Notes: generated by a model not told the origin, from the letters alone. A stretch of DNA of 64,000 bases from Hevea brasiliensis (GCF_030052815.1 NC_079504.1:41175041-41239040); one strand, 5' to 3'. Positions 11,776-23,039 are shown, counted from the first letter of the stretch. A program made the numbers and translations.

Positions 11776-12480
11776 CTATTTTCTTAGAAGGACCAGGAAT
11801 CTGAGGTTTCTTTTCTTATTGCCCTTCTTCTTGTTGGACTTTCCAGCAGAAGAAGATGCAACCAAAGCTACCTCTTTTCCTTTATTGCCTGGCATATTCT
11901 TTTGGGCAATAACCAGCATGTTGAGTAAACCAGCTAAGGTGCATTCCTGTTGAGTCATATGGAAATTTGTCACAAAATTTCCCAAAAGACCCAAGAAGGG
12001 ACTGAAGGATCAAATCCGTCTGTAGTTGGAAATCCATGTTGAAGTCAAGATATTCCAACTGCTCAATCAGCCGAATCATCTTGTGGACATGATCCCCAAC
12101 ATTCTGTCCCTCAGACATCCTCATGCGGAACAGCTGCCTAGATATCTCATACCTAGCATTCCTGCTGTGCTCACCATACAACTCTTGCAGGTGAAGGAGG
12201 ATCTAACTCGCACTCTGCATGTTCTCATGTTGCTTCTGTAACTCATTACTCATGGAAGCAAGCATGTACCACTTAGCTCTCATATCATGCTCCTTCCACT
12301 TGTCCAAAGTTTCATGTTCCTCTTGTGTGGCCTCTGGAGGTAAGGGACCAGGAACATTTGAATCTAGAACATATCCTATATGTTCAAGGTTCAGGACAAG
12401 TTTCAAATTTCTTAGCCAATCGATGATTAGGTCCTATCAACCTATTGTGATCAAGTATGCTTGCAAGGATATTGGATGGT
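11776..12480 (-). pseudogene. K gag capsid region, broken
   Basis: Copia gag in three pieces. The N-terminal part reads IDWLRNLKLVLN, then EHIGYVLDSNVPGPLPP and WYMLASMSNELQ. One stop (near 12200) separates it from LYGEHSRNARYEISRQLF, then DHVHKMIRLIEQLEYL, LILQSLLGSF. A frameshift near 11990 leads to the basic tail AGLLNMLVIAQK...GKSNKKKGNKK. These are the phrases of the copia gag (UBN2-like) domain, which forms the particle. A further frameshift lies upstream of IDW, so the true start is uncertain. Confidence 0.85.
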
Positions 12481-14270
12481 GGTGGTTGTTTTGTGATCAT
12501 TTTTATCAGAAAATTAACTGCAGAAAATAACCAGATTAATTAGTAAATGTATCATGTAATTAACCAAAATGATTATGGTCTTTTAATCAAATTGGTCCTC
12601 CCACTAACTTAGCGAATCCTACACTTCCAAAGTAGAAAACGGAAATCCTAGTTGGATGGATTTCTAGTGGGTGATTGAATTCTTATAATTCTATTGATCA
12701 TCCTCATGTACATCCATTATTGGAATTACAATAAACTATAAGTGAGCAACTCTTTGCCCATCACATCTCATGTGAGGTTCAATCCTTTACCTAGCCCCTA
12801 ATGCTCAAAATCTCAGGTACATCCATTATTGACTTATCTTGCATTAGTTAAGTTGATCCCATTGAGTCAGTAATTATGCAAATAATTTTAATGTCCTCAG
12901 GTACATCCAATATTGGCCACTAAACCATTTACATATTTACAACATCTCATGCTTAACAATTATTCTTAAGAAAATCTCTTAAATAAATTGCATCTTATGC
13001 AACTATTTAAAATTTCTTAAAATAATTGCCCCAATGGAGGGCCTATGTTATAATTACTTTAATTATAGTATTTCCAACTTAATCATTTGTTTGGAAGATT
13101 TTATGGTCATTCTATTCACTATTAAGGTCTCACTTTGCACAATATCCATTTAGCATGCATATATCATATAATTGCATACATTCCCATACATCTCATGCAT
13201 TCATGGATAAGCAAGAATATGGTATGATCATGGACTTTCTAAGGGATTCAATTCTGAGCCACCAAGAATTGAATCAGGGCATTCCTAGGTGCATTTCATT
13301 CATTCATTTTACAAGAGTTGCTGAAGGAGTACATAATCAACACTTGATCTTGAATTCCTTCCACTGGTCCCACCAATGCTCTTGACCTCCTTGAACTTCT
13401 TGCAATCCAATATTACATGGTAATCCTTGGCATACCAAGGCGAATTTACAAGAACTTAAATAAATGAAATTACAACCCAAAAATTATTACAAACTTAATA
13501 ATACATGCCCAAAATAAATTAAAATAAATTAATTAATTTACAATCCCAAAGAAACATAAAAGAAATAAATCTAATCACATTGGTCTTTTATAGTCCATGA
13601 TCATCCATCATGCATATCACTATTTAACAATTAAATAAAACATACATACTTAAATTAAATTGAATATCTCATATTCAACTTAAAAATCTAGATTTGAATA
13701 TGATTCAAATAAATTTAAAAATTCAGATTTGAATCTCATTCAAACAAATTTAAAAATTCAGATTTGAATCACATTCAAACAACTTCAAAAATTCAGATTT
13801 GAATCACATTCAAACATTTTTTAAAAAAATCAGATTTGAATCACATTCAAACATTTTTTAAAAAATCAGATCTGAATTTTATTCAATCAATTTTAAAAAA
13901 TCAGATTTAAATATGATTCAAACAACTTTAAAAATTCAGATTTGAATCACATTCAAACAACTTTTAAAATTCAGATTTGAATCCCATTCAAACAATTTTT
14001 AAAATTCTGATTTGAATCATAATTTAATTGTATGATAAAAACTACTAATTAAACACTTTAATTAGTCAAAGAATAGGCATTAGATCATACAACAATTGCA
14101 GAATTAAAAGCCAAACCTTAAACCACCCATGGAAGCCAAACCATGCGCACCATTGATGGTGTTTTTTCAAGTATGCCGCCAACTTGCTTTGCAACCAGCA
14201 ATGAACATTTGATCTCATGATCAAACACACAATTAAATCATATAATCAACAATCTAAATGGCAAATATAG
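12481..14270 (-). other. K leader between PBS and gag, non-coding
   Basis: 1.8 kb without a credible gene. Near gag it holds three copies of a 'tacatccattattg' phrase (12712, 12818 and 12901, spaced about 85-105 bp). Near the PBS it holds a 35 bp tandem array. Long untranslated leaders are usual in some copia lineages. Confidence 0.6.
13688..14025. repeat. 35-bp hairpin-forming tandem array in K leader
   Basis: Nine to ten copies of a 35-37 bp unit, each holding TTTGAATCACATTCAAA or a variant. This is a perfect 7 bp inverted repeat (TTTGAAT/ATTCAAA) around a 3 nt centre in the central copies. Spacers are A/T runs. It lies just downstream of the PBS on the element strand. Confidence 0.8.
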
Positions 14271-14286
14271 TGGCTCTGATACCAAT
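14271..14286 (-). other. K primer-binding site (tRNA-iMet)
   Basis: Reads ATTGGTATCAGAGCCA on the element strand, immediately after the 5' LTR. TGGTATCAGAGC matches the 3' end complement of plant initiator tRNA-Met. Confidence 0.88.
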
Positions 14287-16392
14287 TGAAGGAATGGAAG
14301 CGTGAAAAACACAAATTTATACCATTGAATTCAAAAATTTTCACCTAGGGTCACATGCATCATGCAAGATTTATTTTTATCTATTTGATTTCAATGATAA
14401 ACAACATATTAAAACTCTTTTAATATGTTTTTGGATCTGTATTTGCCATTTAAGATTTTAAAATTAATCAGATTAATTTTAGAACCCTAGATTAAATCAA
14501 GAACGATTACACTAACATCTTGATGCAATCGCAATATGTTCGCGCTTTGAGATTCGTCTTCAGGACACCAGATGTTGTCCCTATAGCTTTTCCACACCAA
14601 GAACACCTATGGCAGCCCTTGAATAGCTTCTAAAGCTTTTTCTATTAATTATAAAATTAAGTTCTGCCTTTTAAGAGATTAAAGATGTAAACAGGACACT
14701 AGAAACAATTTCTAGTGTTTTTAATTCAAGAGATTGATGGCTAATCTCTTTGAATTGATAAGAGATGAAGAAGAACAGATAAAAACCCTCAAAGTGGCGT
14801 GACAAAGGAGTGTGGCTGCTGGTTGTGTTTTATTTTCTCATAACAACACTTAAATAGCTAGGTTAACACATTAAACCCTTGCCACATGTCACCCTTTGAT
14901 TAGCTCTAGGTTTAAGTGACCCAATCACATTGTGCCAAGTGTCAAACCTATATTTAATCTTGATTTTAATCATCTTACATGACTAAAAAAAACATTTGGC
15001 AAGTTTATGTGTAATCCCATGTGTCACCATCTCATGGTGCCACGTGTCACACTGCAAAATGATCAAAATGCCCCTGTGTCTTAATTTTGAGTTCTTAACC
15101 CAAAATAATTATTTTCTTCTTCTAATTAATTTATATCAAATATAAATTAATTAATTAATCTCTATTAATTAATTTCTCATTAATTAAATTCATATTTAAA
15201 CACTTTAAATATAAATTTAACTTATATTATACATCCAATAATCTAGATTTGGTTTCAAGTCATGCTAGGGACTTTGCAATCTAATTGCAAACCAAACCTA
15301 TTTAATTAATCAATTAAACTCTTTAATTAATTAATTAAATCATATTTAAATAGGTGATAACTTGTGTATGTGTGTGACTTACTAGGCTCATCACTAATTG
15401 GCAATGAGACATGATATCAACTCTTAATATCATCGTAACTCTTTCTTACCATAAATGATTTCTCTAAATCATTTTATGAACCTCATAGACCATGGTTAAC
15501 ACCTAGCATAGCATGCCATGGCCACCCAATTAGTAATAAGGTTTACCTTAAATGAACCTATAATCATATGTTACCATGCACTAGAATCTCTCTGCTACAA
15601 AATCCCAACTCAAGCCGAGTCATGGTTTATGTCAAATTCCAGTTGCTATGAATATTATGTTCTCTTTTATTTCCAGTTCTTGATTAAAAGATTTTCTCAT
15701 CATAAACTCTTTTCTGAATAAATCTATCTGTCTCCGGCCAGAACTTGAAACATCAAGAACAATTAAATGAACATAGGATTTTATCTCTATTTACTTAGAG
15801 GAACAGATTCCATCTTGATCAACACCTACCTCCATATATAACTAGTAGGAGCCAACACATGCCCATATACCCATACACAGTACAAGTATGAAAGCAGTAT
15901 CAAACTCAAACTACCTATATACAAGATGACTGTGCTATCTCAGGTCTAAAGATTATATGCACTGATATGATTTATGACAAAACATTGACAAGAGTAAACT
16001 CCATGTGCTTGTCATAAGTGTCACTGGTTCGGCCTACTTATCATTTATAAGTGCCTATCATGTTTGTCATATGGCATGAGACTCACCATTCCATCTTATT
16101 TATATCTCATATAAATAACTTGGGAACAAACATGAATACAATCTTTCTGGATAAGTCATGTCCTTATTATGAAGTATCCTCGATTGTGAACCTATTTATG
16201 ATACTTTGTGCTAGAAATATTGTCACTCATATTCTTAACAACTTAAGAATAATATTTCTAACAAAATATCAATGGACCTTTTCTATTACACATAAATATA
16301 TTATGTAAACGGAAAAGTGGAAATGCCTTTTATTAATAAAAATATATACAAGATACATACTAAATGATATGCTCTAGGGCATACTACTAACA
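14287..16392 (-). repeat. K copia 5' LTR
   Basis: 2106 bp, partner of 6846-8948. On its own strand it begins TGTTAGTAG and ends CCTTCA, giving TG...CA ends. The PBS abuts it at 14286 and the target duplication GTTGG follows at 16393. Confidence 0.93.
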
Positions 16393-16397
16393 GTTGG
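16393..16397. repeat. Right target-site duplication of K (GTTGG)
   Basis: Matches 6841-6845. Confidence 0.9.
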
Positions 16398-17574
16398 GGT
16401 TGAGTTTCCTCTCTCTCTGGCTTGTCACTTGAGGTAGAGTTTGGATGAGTACTCATATATATACTAGCTAGTCTTTGGTGCCTCCCTTTAGCCTCGGTCA
16501 TTGTGGGGAGTTTGCTTTTTCGTGGTGTACAATACGACAATCATCCTAAAATTTTGTGTCATGGGTCCAACTGTGTGAATTGTTGGCAACACCCTTAAAT
16601 TATGCATGCTTTAATAAAATGTGATTGAAACAAATATTTGTTAGTGGTTGAAAAATATTATATTATTTTCATGGTTTAAGAGAAATATGAATATTTTAAA
16701 TGCTTTATTATGATTTGGATAAATTGTTACTACTTGATCCAAATGTCATTCAAATAAATGATTTGCATGATTGAAAATATTGACTTTGATTTTATGAATT
16801 TTGAAGAATTTAAATATTCCAAGCCCTTTGTTATGATTTTTCAAAGCATGTTTTGTATTAAGTTTTAAATTATGAGTTGTGCACCACTGAGTTCATCGCT
16901 CAGCGATAGCTTTATATGCTGTTGCAGGTGAAAGAAAGGATAGTGCAGCTGAGTGTGACTACTTGAAGCTATGACCTGAAGTCGTGTTGGGACTATCTTC
17001 GAGTATATCATAGGTATGCCTTTGTACATAGATTTTAATATAATCATGTAACTATATGTGTGTAATTACATTCGAGCAGTTATACAGAAACATTTGTAAT
17101 ATTATTTTGGGACTTTAGTCAAATGTAAATTATTGTAATATTATTTTTGTGAGTTTGATCAGTTGTAAGTCTTGTAATATTAATTTCCTCAATTCTAATG
17201 GATATTAACTTGTAATAAAATATTTTTGTATTGTAAATATAAAGCTGTGTTCTGAATGGTGATTTATTTAATTATGTTATATAATAACTACAGGTGATTT
17301 TCAACAGGTTTTAAAAGAACTGTGTTTATATAGTTTTAGCCGTAACCACGCGGATTTCAAAATTTTAAAAATACCTATTTGTTTCTAAATGAATTGTTCT
17401 TAAATTGAAGACACTTAATTAATTCTTTTAACACAATAATAAACTCAAAAATGAATTTTGTTTTGTTAAAATTTCTTGTAGTATATTTAATAGATTATCG
17501 GTAGGCAAAGTTTGATAATTTATTTGGTATACTATGAGATCATATCATATCTTATAGAGGGGCAAGCTGTGACA
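16398..17574 (+). repeat. E1 gypsy 5' LTR, segment III (3' end)
   Basis: The last part of the E1 LTR, ending in GCAAGCTGTGACA at 17574. The end resembles the A LTR end (GGTAAGGTGTGACA at 21638). It contains the double hairpin at 16887-16925 and a 'caacaggttttaaaagaac' box near 17305. The primer-binding site follows after 8 nt. Confidence 0.85.
16887..16925 (+). other. Conserved LTR double hairpin, E1
   Basis: Hairpin 1: CTGAG (16887-16891) with CTCAG (16899-16903). Hairpin 2: GCGATAGC (16903-16910) with GCTGTTGC (16918-16925), two wobbles. Preceded by GCACCACT; 671 nt before the LTR end. Confidence 0.6.
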
Positions 17575-17582
17575 TGTTTTAG

Positions 17583-17594
17583 TGGTATCAGAGC
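17583..17594 (+). other. E1 primer-binding site (tRNA-iMet)
   Basis: TGGTATCAGAGC, an exact match to the plant initiator tRNA-Met PBS, 8 nt after the LTR end. Confidence 0.88.
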
Positions 17595-17759
17595 TAGTTT
17601 TTAATGTAAATTTTGGATTGTGAAATTAAAATACTTTTTGATAAGTACAACTGCTCAAATGTTTGATACATATAGTACATATACATCATGAAAATGAATT
17701 GACTGGGAGAAGTCTCCTTGTGTTAGTTGTTTAGGAAGTAAAAAATCCTGTGAATAGAT

Positions 17760-18096
17760 ATGGAAGAGGGGGATAAAATGGTAGAGCAGTCTATTGTAGC
17801 TGATGTACAGGAAGAGGCCCTAACTCCTCAGAGTGTCGGAGGCTCGGCTGCACTAGTCCTTCCTCTACAAAATACAACACAAATTGCCGGGTAGATGGTG
17901 GCATTCTTTCAACAAATGGCTGATAATATGTCAGCCCAAGCCGAAGTACAAACCCAACCCCCACAATAGCAACGTGAAAAGGAGAAGGGTGTGACGCCTA
18001 CTGGCCAAAGTTTAGGCAGCAACTTGGGGAAGAGAAAAGATTTTGGGGGACCTCATGCTCATTTGTATAACAAAGGCGGATCTTCAGGGCAGAGGC
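17760..18096 (+). pseudogene. E1 gag, internally deleted and truncated
   Basis: Starts MEEGDKMVEQS, matching the MEEGDHS start of element A gag, then a Gln-rich stretch with FFQQMADNMSAQ. Two in-frame TAG stops are present (after TQIAG and after QPPQ). The frame then jumps directly to EKEKGV...LGKRKDFGG, which corresponds to the C-terminal linker of A gag. The whole capsid domain, about 240 codons in A, is missing. The sequence is cut at 18097 by LTR fragment D. Confidence 0.82.
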
Positions 18097-18195
18097 TGTC
18101 ACACCTTACCCCTCTATAAGGCATAACATGATTCCGTAGTATACCTAACGAATTACCTACTTCGTCTACTAATAACCCATTAAATACACTACAAA
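18097..18195 (-). mobile_element. D, terminal fragment of a - strand gypsy LTR
   Basis: The first 99 bp (+ strand view) of an LTR closely like S1: it starts TGTCACACCTTACCCC and continues as the S1 terminus does. It is interrupted at 18196 by element A, so D inserted into E1 gag first and A inserted into D. The rest of D must lie beyond the window. Confidence 0.82.
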
Positions 18196-21100
18196 TGTAA
18201 CACCCCTATTTGCATAGCCTAGTATATTTCACTGTTCTAGTGACCAGTGTCGGTCCGGACAATTAAGGAAATTAGAACCATGTCTAAGAAACCTAGTTAA
18301 GCCCTAAACACAAATAATTAGTAATTACCAAATAGTTAAGTATAAAGAAGAAAAACAAAACATAAAAAGTTAAATGAGTTGGAAGTCACAGCGATAGGTG
18401 ACCTTTTCGAGAAGGATTGCGAGGTCAGTCTAAACTCAAATTTCAAATAGTAAAATATGACGCCACGGTCCTTAGGACTATTACGAACACAGTGGAAAAG
18501 AGAAAATCACAGAAAAGAATTGTTAAGTAGGTCAAATAATTAGGTCAGGGATCCAAAAGAAATATCGAATAACTTGCAAACCAGATTGAACCAGCGAGGG
18601 GCAATTTCATCAATTCACCCCTAGAGCTGACTCCTGACCTAATTGTCTAATAAAATTGGAGAAAATAAAATTTTGGGATCGAGAATTAAATTAATGAACT
18701 ATTAAAAAATTAATGAAAATGAAAAAAGAAAAGAAAAGAAAAAGTTTTATTGCATCACCTTGATGACATCACATATGATGTCAAAATCAATTTTTATTTA
18801 CCCACTTTATTTGACCAAGTCAAAGGCACTAAATAAGACATAAAAATAAAATAAAAGAAAAAAAATGGTCATATTCATTTTCTCCCAAGTTAGCCGTCCC
18901 TCATCCCTCTCTCATCTCTCTCACATATTTCCTCCATTGAAGCTAAAATTTAAAGCTTCATAAACCCTAGAAATCCCCCAAAAAATTCACTAAATTATGA
19001 TTAAACTTTGTTTGGGCAACTAGAAGAGGAGATTAAAGAAGCAAGAAAGAAGAAAAAAAGGAAGAAAATTAGTAATTGGAAAATCAAACAAAGGTTAGCA
19101 TGTAAATTTGAATTCTTTTGTTAAATTTTTATGTTCTTAGTTAAGTTAACTTAGATTTTAACTTAAATCCAAACAAAAACAATTGTTGAGGGACCAAATA
19201 TGAAATTCATCCAGCTAGGGTTAGGGTTTGATATGAATGAGTTTGATGGTTTTGAATGGTTATTTGAAGTGAATCATGAATATACACTTTAAATTTGCAT
19301 TAGAGTTGAAATGCATGTAACTAGGGTTTGGAGATTGTGAAAAATTGAAGAAAAATTTGAGAATTGGCCAAATGATATTATTTACCTTATTTGAGTTGAG
19401 AAATGGTCAATTGTGATCATTTGTAGTGTGTATGAATTGTTGGAACCAAGTTCCAATTCGGATTGAAGAGGTCAATCACAGCAAAGATGACCTAGGTCCC
19501 TTTTAGGGATCAAAACTAAAAATTTACCAACCCAATTGATGTAAAGACAATTGAGAATGAAACTAGACACAAAATGGAACATTTTTCATCTAGGAATGAT
19601 GCCCAGAAAATGACCATAACTTAGTGAACAATTAGGCCAAATCCGGAATTGGCAAACTGACCTGTACAAAAATGACCAAATGAACAGTAGTTATGTAAAT
19701 AACTATAACTTGGTCTAGGAAGGTCCAAATGACTTGAAATTTTACCGGTAGAAATCTGAGACATATCCTTACAGCTTTCATGAAGAAACAAACCCAAAAT
19801 TTGACCATAACCTATTTGAAAAGCCACCTGTAGTCAACCTACAAAAACTGCCTTTATCCAATGAATGCCCAGAATTCTGGGTAAAACCAAATCCGGCCAG
19901 CCATGTTCAAATGGCTATAACTTAGGCTAAAAAACTCCAAATGGAGTGGTTCAAAAAGGGAAATAAAGTTAAGACAATAAGGAACAACTTCTATGAAGAA
20001 AACTTAGCCAAATTTCCACAACAACATAATCAATGGAACAGTGTAAAACAGGATACCAAAACTGAAAATTTGAAATTTGTGCCTAAAAGACTTAAGATTT
20101 GAAAAAACAACCAAAACCAACAAAATTGGTAACCAAATTGTGGTATGTGGGTATAATTGGATTTCCCATACCTTTTAAGCATAAGAAAGTCAATATTTTG
20201 ACTTGAATAGTACCATAAATAGTAACCTTGACATGAAAATTTTCAAGAACGTAAGTTTAAGCATATTGGAGCTAGAATTGAGCATATATGAATTTAATTA
20301 TTGGATTTATTGTGAGATAAGATACTGAAACACTGTCAATTGTGTGTTTCAGCTGAAAAAGACCCAAAAAATCTAAGGGACTGAGTCAAGGCTTAGAGGC
20401 GACTCACGTCAGGTTTGTGCATAATAAATCTATGTAATTGTTTTCCAATTGAAAATTTGAATTGCTATGCTTTATGAAAGCACTGTGTTATTTATGAATT
20501 GTGTTGCTATTTTGTGATTGCAAAAATGACTTTGGAAATTGTTTGGGATCTTTCCTAAATTATTTTAGGACTTTATTTTGAATTGATTTTGTGTTCACAC
20601 TTAGCATGACAGAACCACATTATTCCTCCTCCATTTATGGGGTTGAGATCATTTATTTTCCTCCCTCTCTGGCTTACTAGTTGAGGTTGTAGATCAGATG
20701 AGTACTCATTAGCTAGCTAGCCACCTCCCTCATTGATTTCGATTAGTGGGGTGGTAGATTGCTTTGTCGTGGTGTATAATTGATCAGAAATTTTATGTCA
20801 TGGCTTAAGTTATGTATATTTATTAAATTGTTTGACCAAAATTGTGCTATAATGAGTTTTGATAATTTGTGAAATGTGATTGTGAAATATTTAAATTGTG
20901 ATTTATCAATGAATGTTATATGTATTGCATTTCAAATTTTTATTGTGCACCACTGAGTATTTTTATACTCAGCGATAGCTTATTTTGCTGTCGCAGATAA
21001 GGGCAAGGAGAAAGCACCAGGGTGAGCTGCTGAATTGACAAGGACTTCACTGATCTTTTTGGTACGGGTATTTATTTATACCCTTGTAGTTATTTTGATG

Positions 21101-21638
21101 TAAATATTGTAATGTCATATGTATTAATGTAAAGTTGAGCCGTTGTACAGTAAATTATAATAATGTTATTTTGAATTTTCTTTTTGTAAATTAAGATCTA
21201 TATTTATAAATTAAGTATTATATGCAATGTGAATGAATTTATGAAGTATTTTTGAGATGACAAACTTTGGTTGAATTATGGACTTAAATTGAATTGTGTT
21301 GACTTGAGTCATTTTGGTGGTTGGGAGTTGTGGAAACAATTATTGGAAGTGTTTTTACAGGTTTTTGAAGAACTGTTTTCTCAAAATACAGACGGCACTC
21401 TGTCGAAAATTTTCCAAAATTTGCGGACAAATAAACATGGACAAGATTTTCACTAGTTTTGAAACTTCAATTAAATGTTTTTAATTTCTACCAAAATGCT
21501 CACCACTTCTAAAAAGTAAGAAAATGGTTTTAAAATCCCTTGTAGGGTACTTAATAAGTTATCGATAGGTGAAGTTCGGTAGTTCATTAGGTATTCTACG
21601 GGATCATTTTATGCCTTATAGAGGGGTAAGGTGTGACA
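18196..21638 (+). repeat. A copy 1, 5' LTR
   Basis: 3443 bp, TGTAACACCCC...GGTGTGACA. Near the start is the box shared by all gypsy LTRs here (GTGACCAGTGTCGG, 18241-18254, followed by TCCGGACA). It contains diverged ~210 bp internal units near 19700 and 19915, and the double hairpin at 20953-20994. No genuine ORF. Confidence 0.9.
20953..20994 (+). other. Conserved LTR double hairpin, A
   Basis: Hairpin 1: CTGAGTAT (20953-20960), loop TTTT, ATACTCAG (20965-20972), a perfect 8 bp stem. Hairpin 2: GCGATAGC (20972-20979) with GCTGTCGC (20987-20994), one wobble. Preceded by GTGCACCA. Confidence 0.65.
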
Positions 21639-21646
21639 TGTTTTAG

Positions 21647-21658
21647 TGGTATTAGAGC
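21647..21658 (+). other. A copy 1 primer-binding site
   Basis: TGGTATTAGAGC, one mismatch (C to T) from the initiator tRNA-Met PBS, 8 nt after the LTR end. Confidence 0.82.
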
Positions 21659-21827
21659 ATGGTTTTGCAATGAATTTTGACTATGTATGTGAATATTTCT
21701 TTGATAAGTACAACTACTCAAGTGTCTTTAATTGATACATATGACATATTTACATCATGAATATGCACTAACGGAGGTCAACCTCCTTGTGTTTGATCTC
21801 AAGAAGTAGAAATTTTTGGGAAACAGA

Positions 21828-22990
21828 ATGGAAGAGGGAGATCATTCTGTGGAGCAATCTATCAAGACTGAGGTCCAAGGGGAAACCCCAGCACTCCAGA
21901 ACGTGAGTAGGTCAGCCACTCTAGCTCCTACTCCAGCATCATTTCTCGTCACTTGCACAAACAGATGGTCGCTTTTTCCAACAAATGGCGGGAAATATGC
22001 CACCTCAAGCTCAGATACAAGCACCTACAGCACAACCACAGCCCTCGACTCGGCAATATGAAAAATTAATGAAATTTGGGGCCACCGAGTTTAAGGGCAC
22101 TGTGGATCCACTAGAGACAGAACAGTGGTTAGAGAGAATGGAACAGGTTTTCAGAAAGCTACAATGTGTAGAAGAGCTGAAGTTCGTGTACTCTGTTTCC
22201 CTATTGCAAGGGGATGTATATGAATGGTGAAAGACCATCCCCCACAGCCTTGTTGAGCCACCTATGCTGACATGGACATACTTCCTGAGGGAATTCAGGC
22301 AGAAATGGGTTCCTGATGCTTATGTTGATATGAAATTACAATAATTCTTGAGCTTGAAGCAAGGGGATAGAACAATAGCAGAGTATGAGCGAGACATTTC
22401 AAGGCTAAGTCACTATGCTGAAAGCTTAGTCTCCACCCCCAGAGACAGATGTAAGAGGTTTGAGGCTGGGTTGAGGCCTAGCTTAAGAATGCAAGTTGTG
22501 GGATTCAAACACCAAAATTTTTCTGAGCTGATTTTACAAGCCCTGGAACTGGAAAGGATAGAATCAGATGGGGCGGTGAAGAAGGGCACTCAAGAGAAAG
22601 AAAAGACTGAAAAGGCTACGAGTTAGGCTACTGAGAGTGGTTCTGGGAAAAGGAAACAGTTTGGGGGATCCAGCTCTTGCAGATGTGGCAGAGGCAGATA
22701 CTCTGGCCAAAGACCACCCTAGTCTGGTTAATAGAACCAATAGGCATCTCGAGGAGCTTTATCAGTCCTACAGTGTGAGACTTATAGTAGAACACACGAT
22801 GGGGTGTGTTTTAAGGCCACAGGTGCATGTTTTAACTATGGAGGGAGCAGACATTTTGCTAAGGATTATACTAGTCCACGCCGATCTGGACCTCCTGCCA
22901 CATTTGAGGATCAACCCAAGTCTCTACACCTAGAGGGTCACAACCAACTGGTCAAGCTAAAGGCAGAGGTAGGGGTCCTGGGAGCACTCC
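21828..22990 (+). pseudogene. A copy 1 gag, broken
   Basis: Gag starts MEEGDHSVEQS at 21828. A frameshift near 21940 (relative to copy 2) moves the frame; it resumes with MAGNMPPQAQ. The capsid domain then reads KFGATEFKGTVDPLETEQWL, GDVYEW, stop, KTIPHSL, FLREFRQKWVPDAYVDMKL, GDRTIAEYERDISRLSHYA and RDRCKRFEAGLRPSLRMQV. The stop after VYEW (TGA, expected TGG) is shared with copy 2, so it is ancestral. The zinc knuckle near 22810-22865 reads CFNYGGSRHFAKDY, with two of the expected Cys replaced by Tyr in both copies. Gag would form the particle and bind RNA. Confidence 0.87.
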
Positions 22991-23039
22991 TAGAAGTTAG
23001 AGTACTATTAATCAGCTAGAACCAAGTGGTGCACTAGCT

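Larger units (their letters stand above)
6846..16392 (-). mobile_element. K, Ty1/copia LTR retrotransposon, defective
   Basis: A complete 9.5 kb insertion with two LTRs (6846-8948 and 14287-16392), a 5 bp target duplication GTTGG, a tRNA-Met primer-binding site at 14271-14286 and a polypurine tract at about 8949-8963. In transcription order (right to left) it has a 1.8 kb leader, gag, a zinc-knuckle remnant, GAG-pre-integrase, integrase, RT and RNase H. Integrase before RT is the copia order. The protease is absent and every domain carries stops or frameshifts, so it cannot make its own proteins. The two LTRs are very similar (2103 and 2106 bp), so the insertion is young relative to the decay of its coding region. 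It may have been mobilised in trans. Confidence 0.93.

Noticed and set aside
13688..14025. Possible satellite or centromere repeat
   Set aside because: Only about ten 35 bp units, confined to the copia leader between PBS and gag; part of the element.
17583..17594. tRNA gene fragment
   Set aside because: The TGGTATCAGAGC match is only 12 nt and sits right after an LTR: it is a primer-binding site, not a tRNA gene.
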